A stretch of 64,000 bases of DNA, taken from Mycobacterium haemophilum DSM 44634 (GTDB taxonomy: Bacteria > Actinomycetota > Actinomycetes > Mycobacteriales > Mycobacteriaceae). The notes beneath the pieces were generated by a model, which searched no databases, was not told where the DNA came from, and saw nothing but the letters and a program-made list of their open reading frames with translations. The number at the start of each line of letters is the position of its first letter. Position 1 is the stretch's first letter. Made by a program: the position numbers and the translations under genes. The DNA is taken from positions 902,607-966,606 of the forward strand of contig NZ_CP011883.2 in NCBI RefSeq assembly GCF_000340435.2, read 5' to 3'. Below, in pieces: positions 34,103-42,162 of this stretch.

Positions 34103-34690
34103 GTGATAAATTTTAACACATTTCCACCCGAGGACAACGCTAGCAATATTTGTGGTCCGGGTTCTGAGCCGATATGGTTCGCTGCAGACGCATGGGCCAG
34201 TCTGGCGCAAGATTTGCGTGATGCGTCGGAGCAGTGGGCTAATCAAGTTGGCGTGGCGGAGGGCTTGTTTCAAGGTGAGGCAGCGAGCAAATTTGGAGCA
34301 GCGGCACGGCAGTACTATATCTGGCTGAGTAAACACGCCGAAACGGCCGATGAGACCGCCTGGTATCTCGATATAGCGGCGCTTGCCTACGAAAGGGCGG
34401 TCAAGTCGATGGTGCCGGAAGCTTCGGTAATGGCGAACCGCGTGGCTGCCTGGACTATGAGAGCAAACAACACTTTTTTTGGACAATTCACCCCCAGAAT
34501 CGCGGAGCTGGATGCCGAATACGAAAAGATGTGGGCCACCAATGCCGAAGCGATGAATGTTTATCAGTCTGCTATCCTCGATATTACGGAGCAGGTTGTT
34601 GCGGAAAGCGAAATTCTACCGCCGCCGCAGGTAATATTCAGCTCGCGCTTTAGCGACGTTTATGTCAGCGAAAACATCATAATACAATAG
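34103..34690 (+). CDS. Short stand-alone PPE-like protein, copy 2
   Basis: A 195-residue paralogue of copy 1, nearly identical over the first 24 residues (MINFNTFPPEDNASNICGPG) and the tail, but different in the middle helices (WFAADAWASLAQDLRDASEQWANQVGVAEGLFQGEAASKF). PPE at residues 8-10 and an FQG turn are kept. It starts at GTG after the common upstream cassette. The variable middle between conserved ends suggests duplication followed by divergence or gene conversion. Confidence 0.85.
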   Translation: MINFNTFPPEDNASNICGPGSEPIWFAADAWASLAQDLRDASEQWANQVGVAEGLFQGEAASKFGAAARQYYIWLSKHAETADETAWYLDIAALAYERAVKSMVPEASVMANRVAAWTMRANNTFFGQFTPRIAELDAEYEKMWATNAEAMNVYQSAILDITEQVVAESEILPPPQVIFSSRFSDVYVSENIIIQ

Positions 34691-34895
34691 TAATCCAATT
34701 CCTTTGTTGGATTGGGCATCGACGGTGTTTGAGTTCTGACCGCTGGTGGCGTCTGGAAATTTGGTGTCTTGGGTGGGTGGTCGGTGGTGGGGTCACCCTA
34801 CCTGGAGGTGTCTCGGCGCGGACCCTGTCCGGATAGTGGCCGCGGTGGTGTTCGTTCGTGATGCCCCGCCACCTGGCCGGCGGATAACCGGCTGC
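34691..34895 (+). repeat. Tail repeat downstream of a PPE-like gene
   Basis: About 200 bases starting TTGGATTGGGCATCGACG and including GGTGGGTGGTCGGTGGTGGGGTCACCCT and CGCCACCTGGCCGGCGGATAACCG. Related copies occur at 35540-35772, 43432-43585 and 45071-45308. The last two-thirds are GC-rich. The 45 kb copy leads directly into the end of the Rv3311-like gene and may be the source. Confidence 0.6.
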
Positions 34896-34963
34896 GGTTT
34901 GCTCCCGGCGAATAGATCTGTCAGCGATATGTTGATTATAGAGTTTAGGAGAAAGTAACCGAG

Positions 34964-35539
34964 GTGATAAATTTCAACGAATTTCCGCCCGAGGATAACG
35001 CTAGCAATATTTGTGGTCCGGGTTCTGAGCCGATATGGTTCGCTGCAGACGCATGGGCCAGTCTGGCGCAAGGTTTGCGTGATGCGTCGGAGCAGTGGGC
35101 TAATCAGGTTAGCGTGGCGGAGGGCTTGTTTCAAGGTGAGGCAGCGCGCAAATTTGTAGAAGCGGCAAGACAGTACCATACCTGGCTGGGTAAACACGCC
35201 TTCAAGGCCAGTGAGACCGCCTGGTATCTCCGGCAAGCGGCGTCGGCCTACGAAACGGCGGTCAACTCGATGGTGTCGACGGCTTCGATAATGGCGAACC
35301 GCGTGGCTGTCTGGACTATGAGAGCAAACAATGTCTTTTTTGGACAATTCACCCCCAGAATCGCGAAGCTGGAAGCCGAATACGACAAGATGTGGATCAC
35401 CAATGCGGAAGCGATGAATACATATCAGTCTGCTATCCGCGGTATTATGAGTCGGGCTAAGAGAAACGAAAGTATACCGCCACCTCCGGTAATCTCCAGC
35501 GCGCGCTTTAGTGACGTTTATGTCAGCGAAACATCATAA
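34964..35539 (+). CDS. Short stand-alone PPE-like protein, copy 3
   Basis: A 191-residue member of the same family. It shares the first half with copy 2 (WFAADAWASLAQGLRDASEQWANQVSVAEGLFQGEAARKF) and the tail with copy 1 (IMSRAKRNESIPPPPVISSARFSDVYVSE), so it looks like a mosaic of its neighbours. PPE motif and FQG turn are present. The stop comes a few codons earlier than in copies 1 and 2 because of one missing base near the end. Confidence 0.85.
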   Translation: MINFNEFPPEDNASNICGPGSEPIWFAADAWASLAQGLRDASEQWANQVSVAEGLFQGEAARKFVEAARQYHTWLGKHAFKASETAWYLRQAASAYETAVNSMVSTASIMANRVAVWTMRANNVFFGQFTPRIAKLEAEYDKMWITNAEAMNTYQSAIRGIMSRAKRNESIPPPPVISSARFSDVYVSETS

Positions 35540-35772
35540 TACAATAGTAATCTAATTCACCTGTTGGTTGGCGTCGGCGGCGTTTGAGTTCTGACCGCTG
35601 GCGGCATTTGGAAATTGGCGCCTTGAATGGGTGGTCGGTGGTGGGTCACCCTACCTGGAGGTGTCTCGGCGCGGACCCTGCCCGGATAGTGGCGGCAGTA
35701 ACGCCGGCGATACGGCACTATTGGCGCTGTAGCCGCGACGCTCATGTTCAATGTCGTCGCCGGCCCGCGGCG
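35540..35772 (+). repeat. Tail repeat, then duplicated 3' flank of the Rv3311-like gene
   Basis: Nearly the same sequence as 45071-45308, including GTAGCCGCGACGCTCATGT and TGTCGTCGCCGGCCCGCGGCGCTATTCGCGCCG, continuing into the copied Rv3311-like 3' end (35773-36183). Confidence 0.7.
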
Positions 35773-36765
35773 CTATTCGCGCCGTAGCCGCGACTCCACG
35801 AACTGCTCCAATTTTTCCCATTCCCGTACCGCCGCGGAATACGGGGCTGCAGGCTTGTCAACCGAGCCGGGATCCAACACATAGGCCACCAGCTTGCCCA
35901 GCGGCCGGTCCGTGTCCAGCGCCGTGTCGACCGTGCTTTCCTCGGAGTACTCGCCGATATCGCGGAGCAGCTCGACGGCCAGGTCCAGCTGGTCACGATC
36001 CACAGCGTCCGGCCCATCGGCAAGGTCATCGCTTAACCCGCTGAGCACGTAGATGTTGTCGTCGGTGATGTCGACTGCTAGCGAACCGTCCGTGGCAGCG
36101 GTACGGATGTCGTCGTAGGTGTTCAGATCGGACAAGTCATGGTCGTGCTCGTCGGCCAGGTAGCGGGCCAGCGCCCGCTCCGAGCGGGCAGGCTGACCGT
36201 TGGTCAGGTGCGTCACGATCGCTTCGCCGACATCGACGGGAAGCGGAAGCCAATCAACCCGATTGCCTTTGCCATGGACGGTGATTTCACCGCTGCGCCA
36301 ATCAATGTCACTCAGCTCCAGGGTGGTGACTTCGGCGCCGCGTAACCCCAGCCGCGCCAGCATCGTCAAGATCGCGTAGTCGCGGCGGCCCACCACCGCC
36401 GTTCGATCACAGCCTGCCAACAGCCGCGCCACCACGGCCGCGTCTTGCCCGCGCGGCAGCGACGCCAGCCGAACACGCTTGTCCTGAGACTTAAGCAATG
36501 CGATCTCCTCACGCTCAGCGAAGGACAGGTAACGGCCCGAGGGCTGGAACTTCAGGTCGAACGGTGACATGCCGCCAGCGTTGTGGAACCAGCGCGCCCC
36601 GACCGCCTGCGCCACGCCGACAACGCCCGCGGCTTCTTCGGCGAGAAGCCCTTTGGCGATCTGCGCCCAGAACGCCACCTCGACATGACGCTGATACTTC
36701 GGGTGCCCTGGCGATCGAAGCTTCGGGCGGATTGCCCGGTCCGCTGCTTGCTGTCGACGAACCAC
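35773..36765 (-). pseudogene. Chimeric ORF: IS30 N-terminus + tyrosine recombinase piece + Rv3311-like C-terminus
   Basis: One open frame of 330 codons joins three unrelated parts. Residues 1 to about 97 (GHPKYQRHVEVAFWAQIAKG, PSGRYLSFAEREEIALLKSQDK) are the DNA-binding N-terminus of an IS30-type transposase. Residues about 99-193 (RRDYAILTMLARLGLRGAEV with box-I Arg142, LELSDIDWRSGEITVHGKGNR) are a middle slice of a tyrosine recombinase. Residues about 195-330 are a near-exact copy of the C-terminal third of the Rv3311-like protein encoded at 45309. No part has a complete catalytic site. It may still be expressed as a fusion, but it most likely arose by deletions between insertion elements. 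Confidence 0.8.
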
Positions 36766-36796
36766 CTGACACCTCCACGATCACGAGGTGTTGCGA

Positions 36797-37349
36797 CGAC
36801 CAGTTGAATCCGCCGGTTTTCACTGGCGGCAATACCGAGGTCTTCAAGTTCGTCGGTCAAAAACCGATAGCCCAGAGTCGGATCGCCTTGATGGATCTCG
36901 TGGAGGACGTTGATCGTATGGGCGTCATCCCAGTCGCGTTGTGATACAGGGGCTTTGCGCCACCGGTAATATCCCTGGGTCGATAACCCCAGGACCCGGC
37001 ACGCCACCGCGACCGGCACCCTGATTCGGGCACCGGTCGCGGCCATCTCACGGACGAGCGGGAAGACCATTTTCCCCGCAAGTTCGCCTGCGACAGATAG
37101 GCAGCCGTCCTGCGCAAGACCTCATTCTCCTGCTCTAGGAGCCGGTTACGCTTCTTGAGCTCACGCAACTCGGCACGCTCGGTATCGGCTAGCCCAGGCT
37201 GGTCGCCATACTCAATGTCGGCCTTCTTTCCAGTTATGCAGACATGCCTCGGAAATCCCGAAATCCTTCGCGATCTGGATCAACGGAGCCTGCCCCTTCC
37301 GGGCAACAGCCACGACATCGTCGCGGAACTCCTTCGGGTAAGGCTTCGC
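36797..37349 (-). pseudogene. IS3-family element fragment (second), orfA plus start of orfB
   Basis: OrfA starts at 37349 (MAKPYPKEFRDDVVAVARKG, helix-turn-helix IAKDFGISEACLHNW). It loses frame near 37212 and resumes as RELKKRNRLLEQENEVLRRTAAYLSQAN, the leucine-zipper region. The OrfB beginning (MAATGARIRVPVAVACRVLGLSTQGYYRWR... DPTLGYRFLTDELED) runs to about 36797, where it is cut by the IS30 piece. No DDE core is left. Confidence 0.75.
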
Positions 37350-37615
37350 CATGATCAAACCCTGGGTAGAACCGATCGCGTTGACTAGTTTGCGGTTGAC
37401 GTTCATATCGTAGTCGGTCAGCAGAGCGGCGCGGACACGTCGACGCCCGTAGGTGCCGCGGCAACGTTGGTGGATCTCGGTGATGGTGTCGGCCACGATA
37501 AGGCGCCGAAATCTCGGGATCCGGCACTGGCCGTTGCCGATGGTATTGCAACAGGGAACGCGCCAATCCTGTTATTCGGCAGGCGGATCGGGCTGAATGT
37601 CGTCGCGTGATCAGT
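37350..37615 (-). pseudogene. IS3-family orfB fragment (first element)
   Basis: CRGTYGRRRVRAALLTDYDMNVNRKLVNAI near 37390-37470 is the HxxxxGxRR region that precedes the DDE core of IS3 OrfB proteins. It is out of frame with upstream pieces and is joined at 37349 to the orfA of a different IS3 element. Confidence 0.65.
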
Positions 37616-37618
37616 CCT

Positions 37619-37924
37619 TCAGTGATCGCGCGTCGGCGTTTTGGGGGTCACCACCTCCGGCGCGTCGAGGAGCTGGCAGGCATCTCGGGTCAACGCCAAC
37701 TCAGCTTCAAGCTGCGCGATCCCTTTGCGGGCAGCGGCCAGCTCGTCTGCCTCTACACTTGGAGTGCCGTCGAGGACCCCGGCATCGATCAGCGCTTGAC
37801 GTTTCCACCGGAAAAGTGTCGCCTGGCAGATTCCGGTCTCGTCGGCTACCGCGGCAACCGGTTCACCCGATCGCAGCCGAGCGACAATGTGCCGGCGCAC
37901 CGATGACGAGTACATACGGGGCAT
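37619..37924 (-). CDS. IS3-family transposase OrfA
   Basis: A complete 101-residue OrfA: MPRMYSSSVRRHIVARLRSGEPVAAVADETGICQATLFRWKRQALID has the helix-turn-helix, and ELAAARKGIAQLEAELALTRDACQLL the leucine zipper. Its OrfB is reduced to fragments, so the element cannot transpose by itself. Confidence 0.8.
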   Translation of the reverse strand: MPRMYSSSVRRHIVARLRSGEPVAAVADETGICQATLFRWKRQALIDAGVLDGTPSVEADELAAARKGIAQLEAELALTRDACQLLDAPEVVTPKTPTRDH

Positions 37925-38018
37925 GTGACCTCCTGATGATCACTTTGCCCTCGACTCTCATAACCGTGGACCAACAACACGGGTACACATCACCCGGTCT
38001 CAATCACCGGGAACACGC

Positions 38019-38425
38019 CACGCACGCACGCGCCCTGTCCATATAGCGGCGCACCGTCTTGCGGTCGGCACCCGACATTCGAGCAATCTCCCGCAACCCT
38101 CGACCTGCTAGCCACAGCCGCAGGATCTCTCTGATCTCGATCACCGATACCTCCCGGTAGCTCATTCGACTAAATACAGCGCCCGAGCAACCGGAAGACC
38201 CAAAGCCACGCCGAGCGGTGGTCCCATAACTGGCAAATTAGCTAGCCAGATGTCCCCGCCATAGCAAACGGATGGTCCTATGTTTATGGCAAACCAATTC
38301 AAAACCGGTCCCATCCTCCTGGCAAACGATAATGTGTACCCTGGCGGCGCAAACCAAAGTTGCTGTAAGGCTGCTGAAGTGTTAACTTATGATGACATTC
38401 ACATAAACTAAACGGCCGAGGGGGA
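38019..38425 (+). repeat. Copy of an IS21 end plus PE-like promoter region (pairs with 41741-42156)
   Basis: The DNA from GCGCCCTGTCCATATAGCGGCGCACC to the GTG start of the PE-like gene is about 95 percent the same by eye as 41741-42156. The left half encodes the first residues of the IS21 IstA protein on the reverse strand. The middle contains several GGTCCCAT...TGGCAAA repeats, like IS21-family multiple terminal repeats. The right part is the PE-like upstream region with CTGTAAGGCTGCTGAAG. Thus an IS21 end and the promoter were duplicated together. Confidence 0.75.
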
Positions 38426-38431
38426 GTGCTA

Positions 38432-39277
38432 GTGACTTATCCAGACTCAAGCTTACAACCAGGCGATTTGGATCAGTTGTTCCCGGAACAAGGCTTGGAG
38501 CTGCTAGGAAACCCGGATGCGTCCTACCAAGCAAATTTTGATCCGTCACCAGTAAACCTTGATGAACAATTGCAGTCAGGGTTTGATCCACTGTCGGCAA
38601 ACCTTGATCTACCTTCGCCAGGAAACTTGGATCCGTCGCTAGCGGGCAAATACGAGCCCTTGCAGCCAGACGTAGGTCCGTCACCGGTAAAGCTTGATGA
38701 GCAATTGCAGTCAGGGTTTGATCCACTGTCGGCAAACCTTGATCTACCTTCGCCAGGAAACTTGGATCCGTCGCTAGCGGGCAAATACGAGCCCTTGCAG
38801 CCAGACGTAGGTCCGTCACCGGTAAAGCTTGATGAGCAATTGCAGTCAGGGTTTGATCCACTGTCGGCAAACCTTGATCTACCTTCGCCAGAAAACTTGG
38901 ATCCGTCGCTAGCGGGCAAATACGAGCCCTTACAACCTGACTTGGGTGCATCGTTATCGGCAGACGTAAATGCGATGCAGGCAAATCCAGATAGCATGGC
39001 TGATGTAAGCACCAAGATGACGGAGATAGCTGACAGTATTTCGATAGCAAATGCCCAGAAGGCCTCGGTGATGACCAAGATTCCCGCGCCGGGCAAGGAT
39101 AGCGTGTCCGCTTTGTTGGCGAGATTTTTTAATGCTCGCGGACAGCTGTACCAGGTGCATACCGACCGAGGTGCCGACATCGGCAAGCAGCTCTCCCAGA
39201 GCCTAAAGGATGCCGCATCCGCTTATACGCGCACTGAAGAGCACAACGACAAGGATTTTCTGCGTCAGTTGTCGTAA
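38432..39277 (+). CDS. PE-like protein with N-terminal 45-residue repeats and C-terminal PE domain
   Basis: A 281-residue protein starting at the second GTG (VTYPDSSLQ), which is correctly spaced from a GGGGGAG ribosome-binding site. Residues about 38-172 are three repeats of 45 residues, Asp/Pro/Leu-rich (VKLDEQLQSGFDPLSANLDL ... LAGKYEPLQPD). Residues about 188-270 match a PE domain in order and spacing: KMTEIADSISIANAQKAS, a Pro turn, DSVSALLARFFNARGQLYQVHTDRGADIGKQLSQ, then SAYTRTEE with a YxxxE motif at 265-269. Canonical PE proteins have this domain at the N-terminus, so the order is reversed. It is the upstream partner of PPE-like copy 4. No other domain is recognised. Confidence 0.8.
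   Translation: MTYPDSSLQPGDLDQLFPEQGLELLGNPDASYQANFDPSPVNLDEQLQSGFDPLSANLDLPSPGNLDPSLAGKYEPLQPDVGPSPVKLDEQLQSGFDPLSANLDLPSPGNLDPSLAGKYEPLQPDVGPSPVKLDEQLQSGFDPLSANLDLPSPENLDPSLAGKYEPLQPDLGASLSADVNAMQANPDSMADVSTKMTEIADSISIANAQKASVMTKIPAPGKDSVSALLARFFNARGQLYQVHTDRGADIGKQLSQSLKDAASAYTRTEEHNDKDFLRQLS
38543..38947 (+). repeat. Three tandem 135-base repeats inside the PE-like gene
   Basis: Units begin at 38543, 38678 and 38813 (CCGTCACC(A/G)GTAAA). Units 1 and 2 differ at only a few positions, and unit 3 differs mainly at its end. The period is 45 codons, so copy number can change without frameshift. Confidence 0.9.
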
Positions 39278-39314
39278 CGAGAATAATCTCTGAGTCTTCT
39301 CGAGAATGATTAAT

Positions 39315-39450
39315 GCCTGTTTAACGCCCGTAGGCTGCTGTACCAGGTGCATACCGGCCGAGGTGCCGACATCGGTAAGCAGTTTTCCTTGAGTGTGGGG
39401 GCCTGCAGCATCTGCTTATACGCGCACTGCCGAGGGCGGCGACTAAGGAT
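39315..39450 (+). pseudogene. 3' fragment of a PE-like gene
   Basis: TGTACCAGGTGCATACCG(GCC)GAGGTGCCGACATCGG repeats the sequence for LYQVHTDRGADIGKQ of the gene just upstream, followed by ...CAGCATCTGCTTATACGCGCACTG. It is broken by frame changes. A similar fragment follows the second PE-like gene (42613-42755). Confidence 0.7.
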
Positions 39451-39465
39451 CGTGTCACAGCTTTA

Positions 39466-39543
39466 GCTACTCACGGTTTGTTACCGGCGAATAAATCTAC
39501 CAGCGATATGTTGATTGTTAGACTTTCGGAGAAAGTAGCCGAG
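39466..39543 (+). repeat. Upstream cassette of PPE-like copy 4
   Basis: TACTCACGGTTTGTTACCGGCGAATAAATCTACC... to GGAGAAAGTAGCCGAG, the shared leader also found before the other PPE-like genes. Confidence 0.65.
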
Positions 39544-40086
39544 GTGCCACATTTCAACGCATTACCACCTGAGATCAACGCTAGCAATATTCGTGGTCCG
39601 GGTTCTGAGCCGATACGGAACGCTCAAACAGCATGGAACGGCCTGGCGGAAGAACTGTATTCCACGGCGGCACAGTGGCGAAGTCAAGTTGGCGCGACAG
39701 ATGCCTTGTTCCGAGGTCCGGCAGCGAGCAAATTTGTAGCAGCGGCAAAAGAGTACAATTCCTGGTTGTATAGGCACGCCGGCACGGCCAGTGAGACCGC
39801 CGAGTATCTCCATCAAGCGGCGGATGCCTACGAAACGGCGGTCACCTTGATGGTGCCGACAGCTTCGATAGTGGCGAACCGCGCGGCTGCCTTAACTATG
39901 GAAACAACCAACCTTCTGGGGCAATTCACCAGCCAAATCGCGGAGCTGGATGGCGAATACCAAAAGATGTGGACCACCAATGCGGAAGCGATGAATCAGT
40001 ATCAGTTTCACATCTTCGATATTATGGAGCGAGCTGAGAAAAGGGGAATTATACCGGCGCTAGGAATGTTTTTCTCGCCCCAATAG
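39544..40086 (+). CDS. Short stand-alone PPE-like protein, copy 4, end cut by IS21
   Basis: A 180-residue paralogue: VPHFNALPPEINASNIRGPG, FRG turn in TDALFRGPAASKF, LLGQFTSQIAELDGEYQKMWTTNAEAM. The GTG at 39544 aligns with the start of the other copies. The last residues (LGMFFSPQ) run into IS21-derived DNA, which removes the RFSDVYVSE tail. The PE-like gene at 38432 is upstream, so this is the best-preserved PE-PPE module together with the one at 42.2-43.4 kb. Confidence 0.82.
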   Translation: MPHFNALPPEINASNIRGPGSEPIRNAQTAWNGLAEELYSTAAQWRSQVGATDALFRGPAASKFVAAAKEYNSWLYRHAGTASETAEYLHQAADAYETAVTLMVPTASIVANRAAALTMETTNLLGQFTSQIAELDGEYQKMWTTNAEAMNQYQFHIFDIMERAEKRGIIPALGMFFSPQ

Positions 40087-40274
40087 GTCCCATGATCTGG
40101 CGCATTCAGCTGCGCCGCTTTGGCGCGGCGGGCGGCGGATTGGCGGTCCCGGCGGGTGACCTCATCGGCCAGCAGCATCTGCAGAAAGTCGTGATGCGGC
40201 AGCCGATTCGATCCGGCTAGGGCAAGTCGCTCGGGCAAAGTGTCAAGCAGCTGGCCAAGCTTGAGTCGGCGCAT
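40078..40274 (-). pseudogene. IS21 istB, N-terminal fragment
   Basis: MRRLKLGQLLDTLPERLALAGSNRLPHHDFLQMLLADEVTRRDRQSAARRAKAAQL is the N-terminus of an IstB-type ATPase helper. It stops at the junction with PPE-like copy 4 after about 63 residues, before the Walker A motif, so the element lacks its helper protein. Confidence 0.8.
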
Positions 40275-40342
40275 CAGCGCCTTCAGATCTGCAGATACTT
40301 CGATTGGCTTAGTCGCCGGGCTGAGGTCTAGATGTCAGGTGC

Positions 40343-41893
40343 TCACGAGGACCTGCGCACGGCGAAATCGGTAGCGGCGCGCACGAACCGCGATGCCGCC
40401 GGTGGGGCCGACAGCAGCGGCAGCTGTTCGCCCACGCCGCGAGTCAGTATCCGCTCGATGAGTCCGGCGTCGATGGCCTTGGCGTCTAGCGCCCGGCGGC
40501 AAGCGTCATCGACCGCCTCGGCGCCGTGGCGGCGCACCAACCCGAGGAGCCAGTAGACATGGCGCATCTTGTTCCACGGCAGTGGATGCTCGAGCATGGC
40601 CGCCGCGTACATACCGACATGCTCGCCGTGTGCTGATGCTTTGCGCTGCAACATGTTCAGATCATACATCGCACAGACCGATACCTCGGCTGGCATATCA
40701 GCAGGGTCGGTGTGGCGGCGACCTGGCGGCATCACCGGGTGGATCTTGATCAGCTCATCTCGCCAATACAGTTTCACTGTTCGTGCGTCGGCGCAGGCAT
40801 CCAAGCGGCGTCCGACCAGGTCACCGGGAACGCTATAGAGCGCCTTGGCGACTTGCACATGTCGATCCGGGGCCACCTTGGGGTGCGTCCAGACCGGGAT
40901 GTCGAATACCTCTTCGGACACCGGTTTCAGCTTCGGTAGCTCGTCGGTGGCGAACACGTCGGCGGGACGCAGGCGGGTGGTGCTGTGCACCCGCATTCCC
41001 GCCACCTTTCCACACCAGTACTCGGCGCGAGCGCGACAGTCACCGAGATCCCGAAAGTCCTCTCCGGCAAAGAAATTGTCGCGCACGTACTGCACCATCA
41101 GCTCCACCCTGGGTTTACTTTTCGTGCTCCGGATGCGTGTTGGGTCTATCGCGAATCCTCGAGCCCGGGCATACTCACAGAACGTGTCTTTGAGCCTCGG
41201 ATCGGTCGCATCCGCGCGGTCGACGATGGCCTTCATGTTGTCGGGAATCACGACGGCGAACACCCCGCCAAAGAACGCCCACGCGGCTTCGAAGCCGGCA
41301 ATCACATCGCCCAGCGTCTGCCGATACGTCGGCCAGACGAACATGTGCCGCGAATACACTGCGATGAAAATCAACCCCTGCACCACACGACGCCGACCAT
41401 CGGCCGCATCGGTAAGCATCCCGAGCCGGCCGAAGTCGACCTGCACCTCCGCGCCGGGGTCACAATCGGCAACCCGTACCGTCGTCTTCCGTCGACCAAA
41501 GTCTAATTCCGTTGTGACATAGCGGTGCAGCGTCCGATACGACACCACCACACCCCGGCACCCGAGCAGCGTGTGCACCCTCGTGACCGTTAGACCATCA
41601 TCGAGCCATTCCTTGATCTGCTCGTGCTGGCCAGCGATGATTTCCCATGCTTCGCTCTTGCCATTAGGCCGACTCGGCCGCGCACCGGCAATCACCGCCG
41701 CAAGCAGCCCGTCAGTCAACTGGGCGATCTCACCGTCGCGGTCCAATCCGCACGCACACGCCCTGTCCACATAGCGGCGCACCGTCTTGCGGTCGGCACC
41801 CGACATTCGAGCAATCTCCCGCAACCCTCGACCTGCTAGCCACAGCCGCAGGATCTCTCTGATCTCGATCGCCGATACCTCCCGGTAGCTCAT
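40343..41893 (-). CDS. IS21-family transposase IstA
   Basis: A 516-residue transposase with an N-terminal helix-turn-helix (GLREIARMSGADRKTVRRYV), the DDE integrase core starting PGAEVQVDFGRLG, with a second acidic region at VVIPDNMKAIVDR, and the C-terminal IstA region (PVWTHPKVAPDRHVQVAKALYSVP). It resembles mycobacterial IS1533/IS1534-type elements. The reading frame is complete, but the partner istB is truncated, so the element is probably immobile on its own. It sits between PPE-like copy 4 and the second PE-like gene. Confidence 0.92.
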   Translation of the reverse strand: MSYREVSAIEIREILRLWLAGRGLREIARMSGADRKTVRRYVDRACACGLDRDGEIAQLTDGLLAAVIAGARPSRPNGKSEAWEIIAGQHEQIKEWLDDGLTVTRVHTLLGCRGVVVSYRTLHRYVTTELDFGRRKTTVRVADCDPGAEVQVDFGRLGMLTDAADGRRRVVQGLIFIAVYSRHMFVWPTYRQTLGDVIAGFEAAWAFFGGVFAVVIPDNMKAIVDRADATDPRLKDTFCEYARARGFAIDPTRIRSTKSKPRVELMVQYVRDNFFAGEDFRDLGDCRARAEYWCGKVAGMRVHSTTRLRPADVFATDELPKLKPVSEEVFDIPVWTHPKVAPDRHVQVAKALYSVPGDLVGRRLDACADARTVKLYWRDELIKIHPVMPPGRRHTDPADMPAEVSVCAMYDLNMLQRKASAHGEHVGMYAAAMLEHPLPWNKMRHVYWLLGLVRRHGAEAVDDACRRALDAKAIDAGLIERILTRGVGEQLPLLSAPPAASRFVRAATDFAVRRSS

Positions 41894-42162
41894 TCGACTA
41901 AATACAGCGGCCGAGCAACCGGAAGACCCAAAGCCACGTCGAGCGGTGGTCCCATAACTGGCAAATTAGCTAGCCAGATGGTCCCACCATAGCAAACGAG
42001 TGGTCCCATGTTTATGGCAAACCAATTCAAAACCGGTCCCATCTTCCTGGCAAACGACAGCGAGTATCCCGGCGGCACAACCATAAATTGCTGTAAGGCT
42101 GCTGAAGCGTTATCGTATGATGGCATCCACATATACTACGAGGTCGATAGGGAGGAGTGCTA

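Larger units (their letters stand above)
40078..42070 (-). mobile_element. Truncated IS21-family element
   Basis: One end (about 41930-42070) has repeated TGGTCCCAT...TGGCAAA blocks, typical multiple terminal repeats. The other end is lost within istB. The first end is copied at about 38180-38340. Confidence 0.75.

Noticed and set aside
36552..37070. 172-codon frame as a complete gene
   Set aside because: Residues 1-91 are IS3 OrfB and the rest is an out-of-frame reading of the IS30 piece; it is a junction artefact.
38543..38947. Regularly spaced repeats considered as a CRISPR array
   Set aside because: The 135-base units are contiguous, in frame and coding, with no short repeat/spacer alternation and no cas genes.
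38382..39050. Long reverse-strand open frames (220 codons) opposite the repeat-bearing PE-like gene
   Set aside because: They arise because the 135-base repeat is a multiple of three and lacks stops in those frames; no domain, start signal or conservation supports them.
41890..42132. 80-codon reverse-strand frame upstream of the second PE-like gene
   Set aside because: It covers IS21 terminal repeats and the PE-like promoter; the matching DNA at 38.2 kb does not keep the frame.
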